From NCBI GenBank assembly GCA_964550375.1, contig CAZJYX010000008.1, forward strand, positions 62,001-126,000: a stretch of 64,000 nucleotides of DNA, read 5' to 3'. The position numbers and the translations under genes are program-made. A model generated the notes under the pieces. The model had not been told where the DNA came from and made no database searches. It saw nothing but the letters and a program-made list of their open reading frames with translations. How positions within the stretch are numbered: the stretch's first letter is position 1; the number at the start of each line of letters is the position of its first letter. Of this stretch, positions 25,715 to 35,314 are shown in pieces. Source of the stretch: JAAYXS01 sp964550375. Its GTDB lineage: Bacteria > Planctomycetota > Phycisphaerae > UBA1845 > Fen-1342.

Positions 25715-27790
25715 CTAAGACTTCAGGCGCTCGCGCGTCAGTTCGAGCGTTCGCTGCGGATGTATGAGCAGGTACTCGCGCGAGCCGGCGCTACGGCGTT
25801 CCGCGCCTTTCTTGATCAGGAGAATCACCTGCTCGGGCGTCAGTCCCGGGTCAATCGCGAGGGTCTTTGCCGCCAGGTTGGCGACGTTGGGGGCCGCCAT
25901 TGATGTGCCGGACATCTTCATCCGCGCGCCGCCCGGGACGTAACTCTCCACTTCGAAGCCATTGGCGTAGACGGCGACGGTCGGCCCGAAGCTGGTGAAC
26001 GCAGTGGGATCACCGGCCTGGTCGACGGCGCCGACGACCAGCAGGTTCGGCAGGTCAAACGACGCGGGGATGTACTCGTCGAACACGACGTCGTTGTCGG
26101 CGTTGCCGGCGGCGCAGATGAACAGGATGCCGGGCGCGCCCTGGATGGCGTCGTGGAGCCCTTGCCGCTGCACGCCGAAGACCTCGCGAGCCATTTCCCG
26201 GCGTTCTTCCGCGCTGGCGCCGATGCCGTTCTGTTCCAGCGAGGACTCGATGTCGCCCTGCGACTCGCCCCAGCTCATGTTGGCGATGCGCACGCCCTGC
26301 GCGACGAAGTAGGTCACGGTGTTACGAAACTTGTCGGCGTCGCGCAGGCCCCACTCCAGCGTGCGCGGCACCGTGACCAGCCGGTGGTCGTAACTCAGCC
26401 GGGCTATGAGCAGGCGGGCGAAGGGATTGCCGGCGACCATGATGCCGGCCACGTGCGTGCCGTGGCAATAGTTGCCGGCCAGCGCCAGGTCTTCAAGGAA
26501 GCCCTGCACCTCCGCCGGCCTGATGCCGGCCAGGAAGCGCTTTAGCGCAACCGCTTCCGGACTATCGACCGCGGCCTGCAAGTCCGTAAAGCCTTTGACG
26601 TGCTGCATGACACCCGGCAGACGCTCGGCCATGTCTTCCAGGGGGCACAGCAGTCCGGTGGTCTTGCGCGCGTGGATGTCGTAGGCAATGCCGTGCACGT
26701 CATCGACGAAGCCGTTGAAGTCGGTATCCTCACCGTCCGACTGCTCGCCGGGATTCGTCCACAGGATCTCTCCAAACACGTCCGGATCAGTGCCCGAGTC
26801 CCAGACGGCCATCAGCACGGGGTGGCAAACGTCCCGCGGCGCGAGCGCGACCTCGCGCGCGGCCCAGATGTCACGCTTGACCCGCCGGTTGGCATCAATC
26901 TTGTTCTGGTAGATGGCGATCATCTCGTTCCGCAGCGGCAAGCGCAGCGTCAGTGTGCTGTGCACGCCGATGATTCGGCCGGCCATACCGGCCGAGAGCT
27001 CCCCGGTGTGATCGATGGCCGGCTGGAGCTGACCCTGTACGAAGCCGGCGATGAGGTTCGGGCTCATGATTTCGAGCCGCCCCTTGCCCTGCTCGATCTC
27101 GTCCCGCACTACGTCCCAGGGCGCATCGGCCACCTGGGCCGCGAAGTGGCGGTAGAAGGCCTCCCGGAGGGCCGGCGAGTCTCCCCCACCCGTCTCGCGA
27201 TGGGCCCAGATGAAGGCGCGCGCGAACATCCCGGTCATGAACTTGGCCGCCGGCTTCTCCTCCAGGGCCCGAATCTGCTCGGTCCGTCTGAGCGCATCGT
27301 CATAGCGGCCTTCGAGCAGGTCGATCGTGACCAGCGTCGCGTACATCTCCTTGAGCGTCGTCGGATCGGCGACCTCGTAGGTGGCCAGGTCGGACTCCAG
27401 GTCGGCCCGCACCAGCCGGGCCAGCTCCAGCACCTGCTCGCGCGAGTACATCAAGTCAGTCGCCTGGCCGGTAAATGGATAGACGTGCCGGGGCAGCTCG
27501 TCACGCCGCGTAATGCGGATCTTCGCGGGCGGCGGCTGCGGCGCAGTAGCTTCCGCAACCTCGGCAGGCGCGGCCGGCGCAACCGCCGGCTCAGGTGACG
27601 CCGCCGACTCAGCGGGAGGTTCAGCCGGCTCCGTGACTTCGGCCGGCTCAGCAACCATCGATGCCGGCTGCGGCTCTGCGGGGGCCGCTTGTGCGGCCGG
27701 CCGCTCGGCGGGCGCACTCGCACAGCCGGCGAACAATGCCACGGCGAGGCACACCAGTGTCACAAGTATCATCAGACGCACGTGCTTCAT
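25715..27790 (-). CDS. Subtilisin-like serine protease, lipoprotein
   Basis: 691 residues from ATG 27790, where AAGGAG lies 7 nt upstream. The signal MILVTLVCLAVALFAGC ends in a lipobox. A 60-residue Ala/Pro/Glu-rich linker follows, then an all-helical region (about 90-310) that I cannot name, and then the S8 catalytic domain. Catalytic residues are Asp331 (MAVWDSGTDP), His443 (NYCHGTHVAGIM) and Ser630 (MSGTSMAAPNVA). The Asp-to-His spacing (112 residues) is much longer than in subtilisin (about 32) because of an insert containing DTDFNGFVDDVHG, a calcium-type loop. It probably acts at the outer membrane or in the periplasm. Confidence 0.9.
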   Translation of the reverse strand: MKHVRLMILVTLVCLAVALFAGCASAPAERPAAQAAPAEPQPASMVAEPAEVTEPAEPPAESAASPEPAVAPAAPAEVAEATAPQPPPAKIRITRRDELPRHVYPFTGQATDLMYSREQVLELARLVRADLESDLATYEVADPTTLKEMYATLVTIDLLEGRYDDALRRTEQIRALEEKPAAKFMTGMFARAFIWAHRETGGGDSPALREAFYRHFAAQVADAPWDVVRDEIEQGKGRLEIMSPNLIAGFVQGQLQPAIDHTGELSAGMAGRIIGVHSTLTLRLPLRNEMIAIYQNKIDANRRVKRDIWAAREVALAPRDVCHPVLMAVWDSGTDPDVFGEILWTNPGEQSDGEDTDFNGFVDDVHGIAYDIHARKTTGLLCPLEDMAERLPGVMQHVKGFTDLQAAVDSPEAVALKRFLAGIRPAEVQGFLEDLALAGNYCHGTHVAGIMVAGNPFARLLIARLSYDHRLVTVPRTLEWGLRDADKFRNTVTYFVAQGVRIANMSWGESQGDIESSLEQNGIGASAEERREMAREVFGVQRQGLHDAIQGAPGILFICAAGNADNDVVFDEYIPASFDLPNLLVVGAVDQAGDPTAFTSFGPTVAVYANGFEVESYVPGGARMKMSGTSMAAPNVANLAAKTLAIDPGLTPEQVILLIKKGAERRSAGSREYLLIHPQRTLELTRERLKS

Positions 27791-27965
27791 GTCGGAACTC
27801 CTTGGCAACGCCCGGCGATCGTACCGATTGCGCCGCGCAGCGACAACAGGCACGTCCAGAGCGTACCGCACACCTATCCACCCCCCTGCCGCCCCCCTAC
27901 AATTCGTGACAAAGGTCAACATTCGAACACGCGGCAACACCTTCCGGGAGACCCCGGCGAACAGC

Positions 27966-29399
27966 ATGTCAGAGTGCAACAGCCAACCCACAAACCGGCC
28001 ACCGGGCCCGCCCACCTGGCAACGTGTCGGCTGGGTCTTTGTAGCCCTGGCCCTCAGCATCGGGGCTTTCAGCGGCATGCGGCGCGCGCTGCGAGATCGG
28101 CCCGACTGGCAACAACTGCGCTCCGAAGTCCGCTACGTCTGGGAACACGGGCATACCGCTCCGGGCACGGCCATGTTCGGCTACCTGCCGACAACGACCT
28201 TCGCCCTGTGGCCGTTCATGGCCTGGACCCCCCTGCCGATCGGCGCCGCCCTTTATGTGCTGAGCAACATCCTCGCCGGCCTGGCGAGCATCTGGATCCT
28301 GCGCCGCTGGTGGCTCGGGACGGACGCCGACGCCGGCTTCGTCTGGCCGGTCGCTTTGATCTGCGTCAACTTCGCCCACGCGATCCAGGCCAACCAGGTG
28401 ACCATGTGGACGCTCTTGGCCTGCGTGGCCGGGCTGGCACTGGTCGAGCGGCGCCGGGAACTGAGCGGCGGTCTGCTGCTCGGGCTGGCGGCGCTCATCA
28501 AGACCATGCCGGCCATGTTCATCGGATACCTGCTGCTGCGCCGGCGCTGGCGCGCACTGCTTGGCTTCGCCGCGGCGATCGTGCTGTTCAACATACTGCC
28601 CAGCGTCGCCTATTTCGGCTGGCGCGGTGCAATCGACGAGCACCGTGCCTGGCTGCGGCGGGCCGGCTGGCACGGCAACCGCCACCAGATTGAAGACCCC
28701 CTGCTGCGCGTCCACCGCCATCGCAGCAACGCCTCGTATTCGGCCGTGCTGGCGCGCTGGCTGCGCCGCATGCCGGACGTGAACCGACAGGTGGTGCTGA
28801 GCGGCACGCCGCCGCCCGAATTCGTGGACGCCACGCGCGCCCGGCTGGGCGAGCGGGAGGCGCTGTCCCTGGACCCGATGCCGCCGCGTACCGGCGCTTG
28901 GGCCGGGCAGACCGTCGATATCAGTTGGGTGCCGCGCTTTGCCGTCGCCGATTTGCCGGTTCGCGTTATCTACTGGCTCTGGGCCGGCACGCTCGCCGCC
29001 GGCCTGATCGGCCTGCTGTGGATGACGTGGCGCACGCCCGCCGACGGCCAGGAATGGACCGCCCTGGCCGCGGTATGGATGCTGGCCATGTTCTGGCCGT
29101 CACCGATGGCCCGGCACTACTACCTGTCCTGGGCCTTTCCGGCGATATGCGTCGTGTGGTTCGCACTGCGCCACGATTTGGCCAAGCGCGGCCATTGGAC
29201 CCGCGGCCAACTCCTGGCCGGCACCGCCCTGCTGGCCTGGATCGTCAGCACGGCCTGTCTGGGCTGGCACCTGGCGCGCTGGTACGGCATCCACCTGGCG
29301 GCCATTGCCATTCTAATCGCCGCCGCCGTCTGGGCCTGGCGCGTGGCCCGCCGCCAATCCTCCGCCGCTGCCCGGGCTATCAGCCCTGAGCAGCCGTAA
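27966..29399 (+). CDS. GT87 (DUF2029) membrane glycosyltransferase-like protein
   Basis: 477 residues from ATG 27966; the upstream part of the frame overlaps the divergent protease gene. About ten membrane helices. An early loop contains YVWEHGHTAPGTAMFGYLPTT followed by FALWPFMAW, which matches the family pattern of an acidic loop and a Y-x-P-x-T/P motif. LALVERRRELSGGLLLGLAALIKTMPAMF is a typical conserved segment. GT87 members transfer sugars from polyprenyl-phosphate donors outside the membrane (mannosyltransferases of actinobacteria are the studied cases). A second GT87 gene lies at 43287. The last 20 bp overlap the enoyl-CoA hydratase gene tail to tail. Confidence 0.8.
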   Translation: MSECNSQPTNRPPGPPTWQRVGWVFVALALSIGAFSGMRRALRDRPDWQQLRSEVRYVWEHGHTAPGTAMFGYLPTTTFALWPFMAWTPLPIGAALYVLSNILAGLASIWILRRWWLGTDADAGFVWPVALICVNFAHAIQANQVTMWTLLACVAGLALVERRRELSGGLLLGLAALIKTMPAMFIGYLLLRRRWRALLGFAAAIVLFNILPSVAYFGWRGAIDEHRAWLRRAGWHGNRHQIEDPLLRVHRHRSNASYSAVLARWLRRMPDVNRQVVLSGTPPPEFVDATRARLGEREALSLDPMPPRTGAWAGQTVDISWVPRFAVADLPVRVIYWLWAGTLAAGLIGLLWMTWRTPADGQEWTALAAVWMLAMFWPSPMARHYYLSWAFPAICVVWFALRHDLAKRGHWTRGQLLAGTALLAWIVSTACLGWHLARWYGIHLAAIAILIAAAVWAWRVARRQSSAAARAISPEQP

Positions 29400-30153
29400 C
29401 CCACGGAGCCGGGCGCTTCTCCAGGAACGCGCCCATGCCCTCCTTGGCCTGCGGGCTGGTGAAGCACTGGCCGAAAGCGGCAATCTCGTCATGTTGCAGC
29501 ATGGCGCGCTTGGCGCAGGTGACCGCGTGTGGAGCCCCGCCGTCGAGGTGCTTGAACCAACGCTCCAGGGCGGCGTCCAATTCCTCTGCCAACGGCACAA
29601 CCTCGTCAACCAGCCCGATGCGCTGCGCCTCATCGGCCGCAATCGGCACGCCGGAGAAGATCAGCCGGCGCGCCGCCGCATCGCCGACGATGCGCGGCAA
29701 ACGCTGCGTGCCGCCCCAGCCGGGGATCAGCCCGAGCGTCGTTTCCGGCAGCCCGATCTTGGCCTTGGCGACGATCAGGCGGAAATCGCACGCCAGCGCC
29801 AGCTCGCACCCACCGCCCAGGGCATGCCCGTTGACGGCCGCAAACGTCGCCTGCGGCAGGGCCGCGATGGCGTTGAACGCATTGTGGCCGGCGGTGCCGA
29901 AGCGCCGTGCGGCTTCCTCGTCAAACCGGGACATCTCGGCGATGTCGGCACCGGCCAGGAAGACCTTGCCGTCGCCGCGAAAGACCACGAAGCGCACCTG
30001 CGGATCTCGGGCCACCTCTTGAACCAGTTCACCGAGGTCGGCGACGACGCGGGACGAGAAGATGTTCACGCCGGTCTCGGGCGTGAACTTAATCGTGGCG
30101 ACCGGCCCCTGCCTGGTCAGTTCGACCCGGGTCGTGGATTTCTCGCTAGCCAT
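29380..30153 (-). CDS. Enoyl-CoA hydratase/isomerase (crotonase family)
   Basis: 257 residues, normal size. The CoA and oxyanion segments are GKVFLAGADIAEM and NGHALGGGCELALACDF, and ETTLGLIPGWGGTQRLPR carries the catalytic Glu positions. It catalyses hydration of 2-enoyl-CoA in beta-oxidation. It is the last gene of a five-gene operon and overlaps the preceding 3-hydroxyacyl-CoA dehydrogenase gene by 8 bp. Confidence 0.95.
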   Translation of the reverse strand: MASEKSTTRVELTRQGPVATIKFTPETGVNIFSSRVVADLGELVQEVARDPQVRFVVFRGDGKVFLAGADIAEMSRFDEEAARRFGTAGHNAFNAIAALPQATFAAVNGHALGGGCELALACDFRLIVAKAKIGLPETTLGLIPGWGGTQRLPRIVGDAAARRLIFSGVPIAADEAQRIGLVDEVVPLAEELDAALERWFKHLDGGAPHAVTCAKRAMLQHDEIAAFGQCFTSPQAKEGMGAFLEKRPAPWVTAAQG

Positions 30154-31006
30154 AGCTGTAGAACCCCTTTCCGGACTTGCGCCCGAGCAGCCCGGCCCGC
30201 ACCATCGTCCGCAGCAGCGGCGTCGGGCGATAGCGGTCTTCGCCGAGGTCGCGGTGCAGGACTTCCATGATGTTCAGGCACACGTCCAGGCCGATCAGGT
30301 CGGCCAAGGCGAGCGGCCCCATGGGGTGCGCCATGCCGAGCTTCATGACCTCGTCGATCGTCTCCGCGTTGGCGACGCCGTCCGCCAGGCAGGCGACCGC
30401 CTCGTTGATCATCGGCATGAGGATGCGGTTGCTCACGAAGCCGGGATGATCCTTGACGATGTGCGGCGTCTTGCCCAGTTCGCGGGCCAGTGCGACCGTC
30501 GCGGCCACGACCGGCTCAGCCGTCTGCAGGCCCACGACGACCTCGACCAGCTTCATGAGCGGCACCGGGTTGAAGAAGTGCATGCCGATGAACTGGGCGG
30601 GCCGCCCGCTGGCCGTGGCCAGCTCGCTGATGGAGATGCTGCTGGTGTTGCTGGCGAACATCACGTCCGCGGGCACCACGGCACTCAATTCCATGTACGT
30701 GCCGCGCTTGACGGCCGGATCCTCGAAGATGGCCTCCACGACCAAGTCAACGCCTTTCATGTCAGCCATGGTCGCGTTGCGGAGGCGGCCCTTGGCGGCG
30801 TCCGCCACGTCAGCCGCGATCTTCTCCTTCTGGACCAGCTTGTCGAGGGATTTCTCGATGGTCACGATGGCATGGTCAACCGCGCCGGGTCGCGTATCCT
30901 GCATCAGCACCTGGCGACCGGACTGGGCGAAGACCTGGGCGATGCCCGCGCCCATCGTGCCCGCGCCAATGACCCCCACGGTCTTGATGTCGGTTCGAAT
31001 GTTCAC
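30146..31006 (-). CDS. 3-hydroxyacyl-CoA (3-hydroxybutyryl-CoA) dehydrogenase
   Basis: 286 residues from GTG 31006, with GGAGG 7 nt upstream; an earlier start in the frame would overlap the thiolase gene. The NAD site is VGVIGAGTMGAGIAQVFAQS, the catalytic His lies in GMHFFNPVPLMKLVEVV, and the C-terminal domain has MAHPMGPLALADLIGLDV. Length matches the single-function Hbd/FadB2 type. It oxidises 3-hydroxyacyl-CoA between the hydratase and thiolase steps encoded on either side. Confidence 0.95.
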   Translation of the reverse strand: MNIRTDIKTVGVIGAGTMGAGIAQVFAQSGRQVLMQDTRPGAVDHAIVTIEKSLDKLVQKEKIAADVADAAKGRLRNATMADMKGVDLVVEAIFEDPAVKRGTYMELSAVVPADVMFASNTSSISISELATASGRPAQFIGMHFFNPVPLMKLVEVVVGLQTAEPVVAATVALARELGKTPHIVKDHPGFVSNRILMPMINEAVACLADGVANAETIDEVMKLGMAHPMGPLALADLIGLDVCLNIMEVLHRDLGEDRYRPTPLLRTMVRAGLLGRKSGKGFYSYG

Positions 31007-31055
31007 GCCGATTCCTCCATTTCCGTGCTCAGGCGAAACAACATGCCGGTCGGAG

Positions 31056-32234
31056 CTACAGCAGTTCCACGGCCATGGCGACGGCGTTCCCGCCACCCAG
31101 GCAGACGGCCATCACGCCGCGCTGGGCGTCGCGCTGCTTCATCACGTGCAGCAGCGTCACGAGCACCCGGGCGCCGCTGGCGCCGATCGGGTGGCCCAGC
31201 GCAATCGCACCGCCGTTGACATTCACGTTCTCCCCGTCCAACTCCAGGGCTTTCAGTCCCGCCAGCGTCTGGGAGGCAAACGCCTCGTTCAGCTCGAAGA
31301 CGTCCACGTCGCCCACCGACCAGCCGGCCTTGTCGCAGACCATCTGAGCGGCCACCGGCGGCGTGAAGAACAAGTCGCGCGGCGGCCCGCCGGCGGTGGC
31401 CTGCGCCACGATGCGGGCGATCGGCTTGGTGCCGCAGCGCTTGAGCCCCTGCGGGCTCGCCACGATTACCATGCCGGCGCCGTCGGAAAGCTGCGAAGCG
31501 TTGCCGGCCGTAACGGTGCCGTCCTTGCTGAAGGCCGGCCGCAGACTCGCCAGCGACTCGGCGGTAGTATCAGCCCGGTAGGTCTCATCCGCACTGAAGG
31601 TGCCCTTGCCGCGCGGCAGCTCGATGGGGACGATTTCGTCCTTGAAGCGCCCGGCCTGGTCGGCCGCGGCGGTGCGCTGCTGGCTCCGCAAGGCACACTC
31701 GTCCTGCATCTCCCGCGTCAGGCCGGCCTTGCCGGCGGTGTATTCCGCCAGCTCGCCCATCAGTTCCTTGGTGTAGACGTTGGTAAGCCCGTCATAGAGC
31801 ATCTCGTCGACCATCTCGCTGTGGCCGAACTTGTTGCCCGAGCGCATCGTCCGCGACAGAAACGGCGCGTTGCTCATGGATTCGATGCCGCCCGCCAGGA
31901 TCAGGTCGGCATCGCCGGCCCGGATAACCTGGTCGGCGAACATGACCGCCTGCAGACCGCTGCCGCAAACCTTGTTGACCGTGCAACAGGAGATCGAGTC
32001 CTTGATGCCGGCACCCAGAGCGACTTGCCGGGCCGGATTCTGCCCGCAGCCGGCCTGCAGGACCTGGCCCACGTAGACCTCGTCGAATCCGTTCGCGTCC
32101 GCCTGGCCGGCCGCGATCACGCCCTTGGCGACCTGGGTGCCGACTTCCATGGCGCTTAGCCCCGCCAGCGTCCCCAGAAACTTGCCGATCGGACTGCGCC
32201 GGGCGGCGACGATGTACGCACACTCATTTGCCAT
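31056..32234 (-). CDS. Acetyl-CoA acetyltransferase (thiolase)
   Basis: 392 residues with Cys90 in CTVNKVCGSGLQAV (acyl-enzyme), the NEAFA motif in FELNEAFASQTL, His in GGAIALGHPIGASGAR and the second Cys in VMAVCLGGGNAVAM. All four active-site loops are present. It sits 4 bp after the preceding acyl-CoA dehydrogenase, so it is cotranscribed. The enzyme cleaves 3-ketoacyl-CoA or, in reverse, condenses two acetyl-CoA; the operon favours degradation. Confidence 0.96.
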   Translation of the reverse strand: MANECAYIVAARRSPIGKFLGTLAGLSAMEVGTQVAKGVIAAGQADANGFDEVYVGQVLQAGCGQNPARQVALGAGIKDSISCCTVNKVCGSGLQAVMFADQVIRAGDADLILAGGIESMSNAPFLSRTMRSGNKFGHSEMVDEMLYDGLTNVYTKELMGELAEYTAGKAGLTREMQDECALRSQQRTAAADQAGRFKDEIVPIELPRGKGTFSADETYRADTTAESLASLRPAFSKDGTVTAGNASQLSDGAGMVIVASPQGLKRCGTKPIARIVAQATAGGPPRDLFFTPPVAAQMVCDKAGWSVGDVDVFELNEAFASQTLAGLKALELDGENVNVNGGAIALGHPIGASGARVLVTLLHVMKQRDAQRGVMAVCLGGGNAVAMAVELL

Positions 32235-32238
32235 TGAC

Positions 32239-33402
32239 TTACCCTCTCGCTACCCACTTGGGATCAGTGACGATCTGTCGCGCGACCACGAGGCGCTGAA
32301 TCTCGCTCGTGCCCTCGTAAAGCTCCGTAATCTTGGCGTCGCGCAGCAGACGCTCCGCCGGGTAGTCCACGCAGTAGCCATAGCCGCCGTAAACCTGCAA
32401 CGCCGCATTCGTGATGCGGCTCGACGCCTCGCTGGCAAGCAGCTTGGCCATGGCGGCCTCGACACTGTACGGCTTGCGGTTCTGCTTGAGCCAGGCCCCT
32501 CGGTAAACCAGGGCCCGGGCCGCCGCGATCTCGACGGCCATATCGGCCAGCTTCCACTGGATCTCCTGGAAGCTGGAGATGGGCCGGCCGAACTGGACCC
32601 GCTCCTGGCTGTACGCCAGGCTGCAATCCAGGGCAGCCTGGGAGATGCCGATGGCCTGGGACGCCACACCAAGCCGCCCGCCGTCGAGCGTGCCCAGCGC
32701 AATCGCCAGACCGCGGCCGCGCTGGCCCAACAACGCCTCGCGCGGCACCACGCAATCCTCGAAGACCAATTCCGTCGTGCTGGAAGCCCGGATGCCGAGC
32801 TTCTTCTCCACCTTGCCGATGCTGCAGCCGGGCGTGTCCTTCTCGACGATGAACGCGGACATGCGGTGCCGCGGATCGTCCGGATCGGTCACGGCGAACA
32901 GCACAATGACGTGCGCCTGAAGCCCGTTCGTGACAAAACACTTCGTACCGTTGATCCGCCAGCCGTCCCCGTCCGCGACCGCCATGCAGCTCGCGGCGCC
33001 GGCATCGCTGCCGCTGCCGGGCTCGGTCAGCGAGTAGCAGCCGATCCACTCCCCGCTGGCCAGCTTGGGTAGGTACTTCTGCTTCTGCTCCAGGCTGCCG
33101 TAGTTCAGGATCGGATCCACACACAGGGAGTGGTGGGCGGAGACCAGGATGCCGGTCGCCCCGCAGGCCCGCGAAAGCTCCTCGACCGTCATGATGTAGG
33201 TCATGACGTCCAGGCCCGTGCCGCCGAACTCCTCGGGAATGTACGTACCGAACAGGCCCAGCTCGGCCAGTTGCTCGACCAGGCCGTCCTCGAAGCAGCC
33301 CTCCTCATCGCGCTGCGCAGCGCGCGGGGCCACCACCCCATCACAGAAACTGCGGACGGCATCACGCATCTGGCGCTGATCATCGTCGAATCGAAAATCC
33401 AC
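32239..33402 (-). CDS. Acyl-CoA dehydrogenase
   Basis: 387 residues. The FAD/substrate segments are CYSLTEPGSGSDAGA and GIRASSTTELVFEDC, and the catalytic base Glu lies in ITELYEGTSEIQRL near the C-terminus. Resembles short/medium-chain dehydrogenases that pass electrons to ETF. It is the second of two tandem paralogues (30 bp apart), which probably differ in chain length preference. ETF genes are not in this window. Confidence 0.94.
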   Translation of the reverse strand: MDFRFDDDQRQMRDAVRSFCDGVVAPRAAQRDEEGCFEDGLVEQLAELGLFGTYIPEEFGGTGLDVMTYIMTVEELSRACGATGILVSAHHSLCVDPILNYGSLEQKQKYLPKLASGEWIGCYSLTEPGSGSDAGAASCMAVADGDGWRINGTKCFVTNGLQAHVIVLFAVTDPDDPRHRMSAFIVEKDTPGCSIGKVEKKLGIRASSTTELVFEDCVVPREALLGQRGRGLAIALGTLDGGRLGVASQAIGISQAALDCSLAYSQERVQFGRPISSFQEIQWKLADMAVEIAAARALVYRGAWLKQNRKPYSVEAAMAKLLASEASSRITNAALQVYGGYGYCVDYPAERLLRDAKITELYEGTSEIQRLVVARQIVTDPKWVARG

Positions 33403-33432
33403 GCTGCAACCCTTTCTGCGGGCAACCCGCCG

Positions 33433-34587
33433 TTAGACCGCCGCGCCCGACAGCAACTCGCGGGCGATGATCATCCGCTGAACCTCGCTGCTGCCCTCGC
33501 CAATCTCGCACAGCTTGGCGTCACGCAGATAGCGCTCGACCGGGAAGTCCTTGCTATAGCCGTAGCCCCCGAGAATCTGCACGGCCTCCAGACCGGCCCG
33601 TGTAGCGATTTCGCTCGCAAAAAGCTTGCCCAGGCAGGCCTTCAGCTTGGCATTTTCGCCGCGATCGAGCGTTGCCGCGGCGTCATAGACCAGCAGCCGG
33701 GCCGCCTCGAAATTCGTCACCATGTCCGCCAGCTTGTGCTGAATGGCCTGGTGCTTGGACAGCGGCTTGCCGAACGTGGTCCGCTGGTTGGAGTACTCAG
33801 CGGCTTCCTCGATACAGCCGCGCGCCAGGCCGACCGACAACGCCCCAATCGCCACGCGTCCGCGCTCCAACACCCGCAGGGCATCCACGTAGCCCATGTT
33901 GAGCTCGCCCAGCAAACGCTCCGGACCAACGTAGACATCCTCGAAATCCAGCGCCATGGTGTCGCTGGAACGCATGCCCAGCTTGTCTTCCTTCGTCCCG
34001 ACCGTAAAGCCCTCGTCGCCCCGCTCAACGATGAAGGCGGAAATGCCCTTGATACCCAGGGCCGGGTCGGTACGGGCAATGATCACGAAGACCTGAGCAC
34101 GTAAAGCGTTAGTGATAAACATCTTGTGGCCGGTCAGCCGCCAGCCGTCCCCGGAGCGCTCCGCCCGCGACTGCAACGCGGCGGCATCCGAACCGCAGTT
34201 CGGCTCCGTCAGGCCCCACGCGCACAGCCAGTCGCCACCGGCCAGCTTCGGCAGGTACTTCTGCTTCTGCTCCTCATTGCCCGCCAGGTTGATCTGCGAC
34301 TGCGCCAGCCCATTATGGGCCGCAACCAACAGGGCCAACCCGCCATCCTGGCGCGCCAACTCCTCGATGACTACCGCGTTGGCCAGGTATCCCAGGCCCA
34401 GGCCGCCGTACCGCTCCGGCGTAAGCACCCCCAGCACGCCCAGTTCCTGGCCCAGCCGTGCCACCATCTCGTCGGGGACCAGTTGGTCGCGGTCCCATTC
34501 GCGGGCCTGCGGCCGGATCTCCTCCGCCGCGAATTTGCGCACCACATCGCGTAATGCGACAATGTCCTCCGGAAAATCAAATTCCAT
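33433..34587 (-). CDS. Acyl-CoA dehydrogenase (first gene of beta-oxidation operon)
   Basis: 384 residues from ATG 34587; the open frame begins 31 codons earlier without supporting signal. CAWGLTEPNCGSDAAALQS and LGMRSSDTMALDFEDV are the flavin and substrate segments, and the catalytic Glu is in LCEIGEGSSEVQRM. It heads the operon acd-acd-thiolase-hbd-crotonase. A promoter with consensus TATAAT lies about 75 nt upstream. No TetR/FadR-type regulator is adjacent. Confidence 0.94.
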   Translation of the reverse strand: MEFDFPEDIVALRDVVRKFAAEEIRPQAREWDRDQLVPDEMVARLGQELGVLGVLTPERYGGLGLGYLANAVVIEELARQDGGLALLVAAHNGLAQSQINLAGNEEQKQKYLPKLAGGDWLCAWGLTEPNCGSDAAALQSRAERSGDGWRLTGHKMFITNALRAQVFVIIARTDPALGIKGISAFIVERGDEGFTVGTKEDKLGMRSSDTMALDFEDVYVGPERLLGELNMGYVDALRVLERGRVAIGALSVGLARGCIEEAAEYSNQRTTFGKPLSKHQAIQHKLADMVTNFEAARLLVYDAAATLDRGENAKLKACLGKLFASEIATRAGLEAVQILGGYGYSKDFPVERYLRDAKLCEIGEGSSEVQRMIIARELLSGAAV

Positions 34588-34662
34588 CAGCGCCGCTCCC
34601 GTTTGCAGCCTAGAAGGGGTCACACACAACGTGCCAACCGCCTGAACCTCGCAGAAGCAAGC

Positions 34663-34691
34663 ATTATAGCCCCCAAGCAACCCCCGCGAAA
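34663..34691 (-). promoter_or_regulatory. Promoter of the beta-oxidation operon
   Basis: Minus strand TTTCGC (34691-34686), 17-nt spacer and TATAAT (34668-34663). Start expected near 34656, giving a leader of about 70 nt. Confidence 0.5.
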
Positions 34692-34808
34692 GCCGCCCCG
34701 GACCGCTCGGGCTGACAGAATCGACCGCCGCCCTTCCGGGGTGTGGATCAAATGTTGCCCCAGTGGTAGACTAGTTGGTTTGTAGCCGTACCTGGAAGGC
34801 ATTGAGCT

Positions 34809-35288
34809 ATGCACCTAACGAAGATCCTCACGCCCGACCGTGTCTGCGTACCCTTGCGGTCAACCGACAAGACCGGCGTGATTACCGAGTTGATCGACGT
34901 GCTGGACCGCACGGGCGGCCTGGTCAACCGGAATGCCGCTCTCGACGCCGTGCTGCGCCGCGAGGCCGAACGCACCACCGGAATCGGCTACGGCCTGGCA
35001 ATTCCGCACGGCAAGACCGAAGGCTGCCGGCAACTGGTCATGGCCATCGGCAAACCCGCTGAGCCCGTGGACTTCCAGAGCCTTGACGGGCGACCAGTTT
35101 CGTTCGTGGTGCTACTGTGCAGCCCGCCCGATCAGACCGGTCCGCACATCCAGGCCCTTGCCAAGATCAGTCGGCTCATGAACATCGAGGAGTTCCGCAC
35201 CGCCATCGACCAGGCGGGTACGACCGCCGCGCTCTACAGCGCGATCGCCACGCACGATCATGAGGGCATGCCCACCAACGGTGCCTGA
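34809..35288 (+). CDS. PTS EIIA-type domain protein (fructose/PtsN family)
   Basis: 159 residues. The phospho-acceptor His67 lies in GYGLAIPHGKTEG, and the domain continues through FVVLLCSPPDQTGPHIQALAKISR. As a stand-alone EIIA-Fru/Ntr domain it probably has a regulatory rather than transport role, since no EIIB, EIIC, HPr or EI is encoded here. Length and motifs are complete. Divergent from the beta-oxidation operon. Confidence 0.92.
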   Translation: MHLTKILTPDRVCVPLRSTDKTGVITELIDVLDRTGGLVNRNAALDAVLRREAERTTGIGYGLAIPHGKTEGCRQLVMAIGKPAEPVDFQSLDGRPVSFVVLLCSPPDQTGPHIQALAKISRLMNIEEFRTAIDQAGTTAALYSAIATHDHEGMPTNGA

Positions 35289-35314
35289 CCGCCCGCCAAT
35301 CGATTGCCCGCCAT

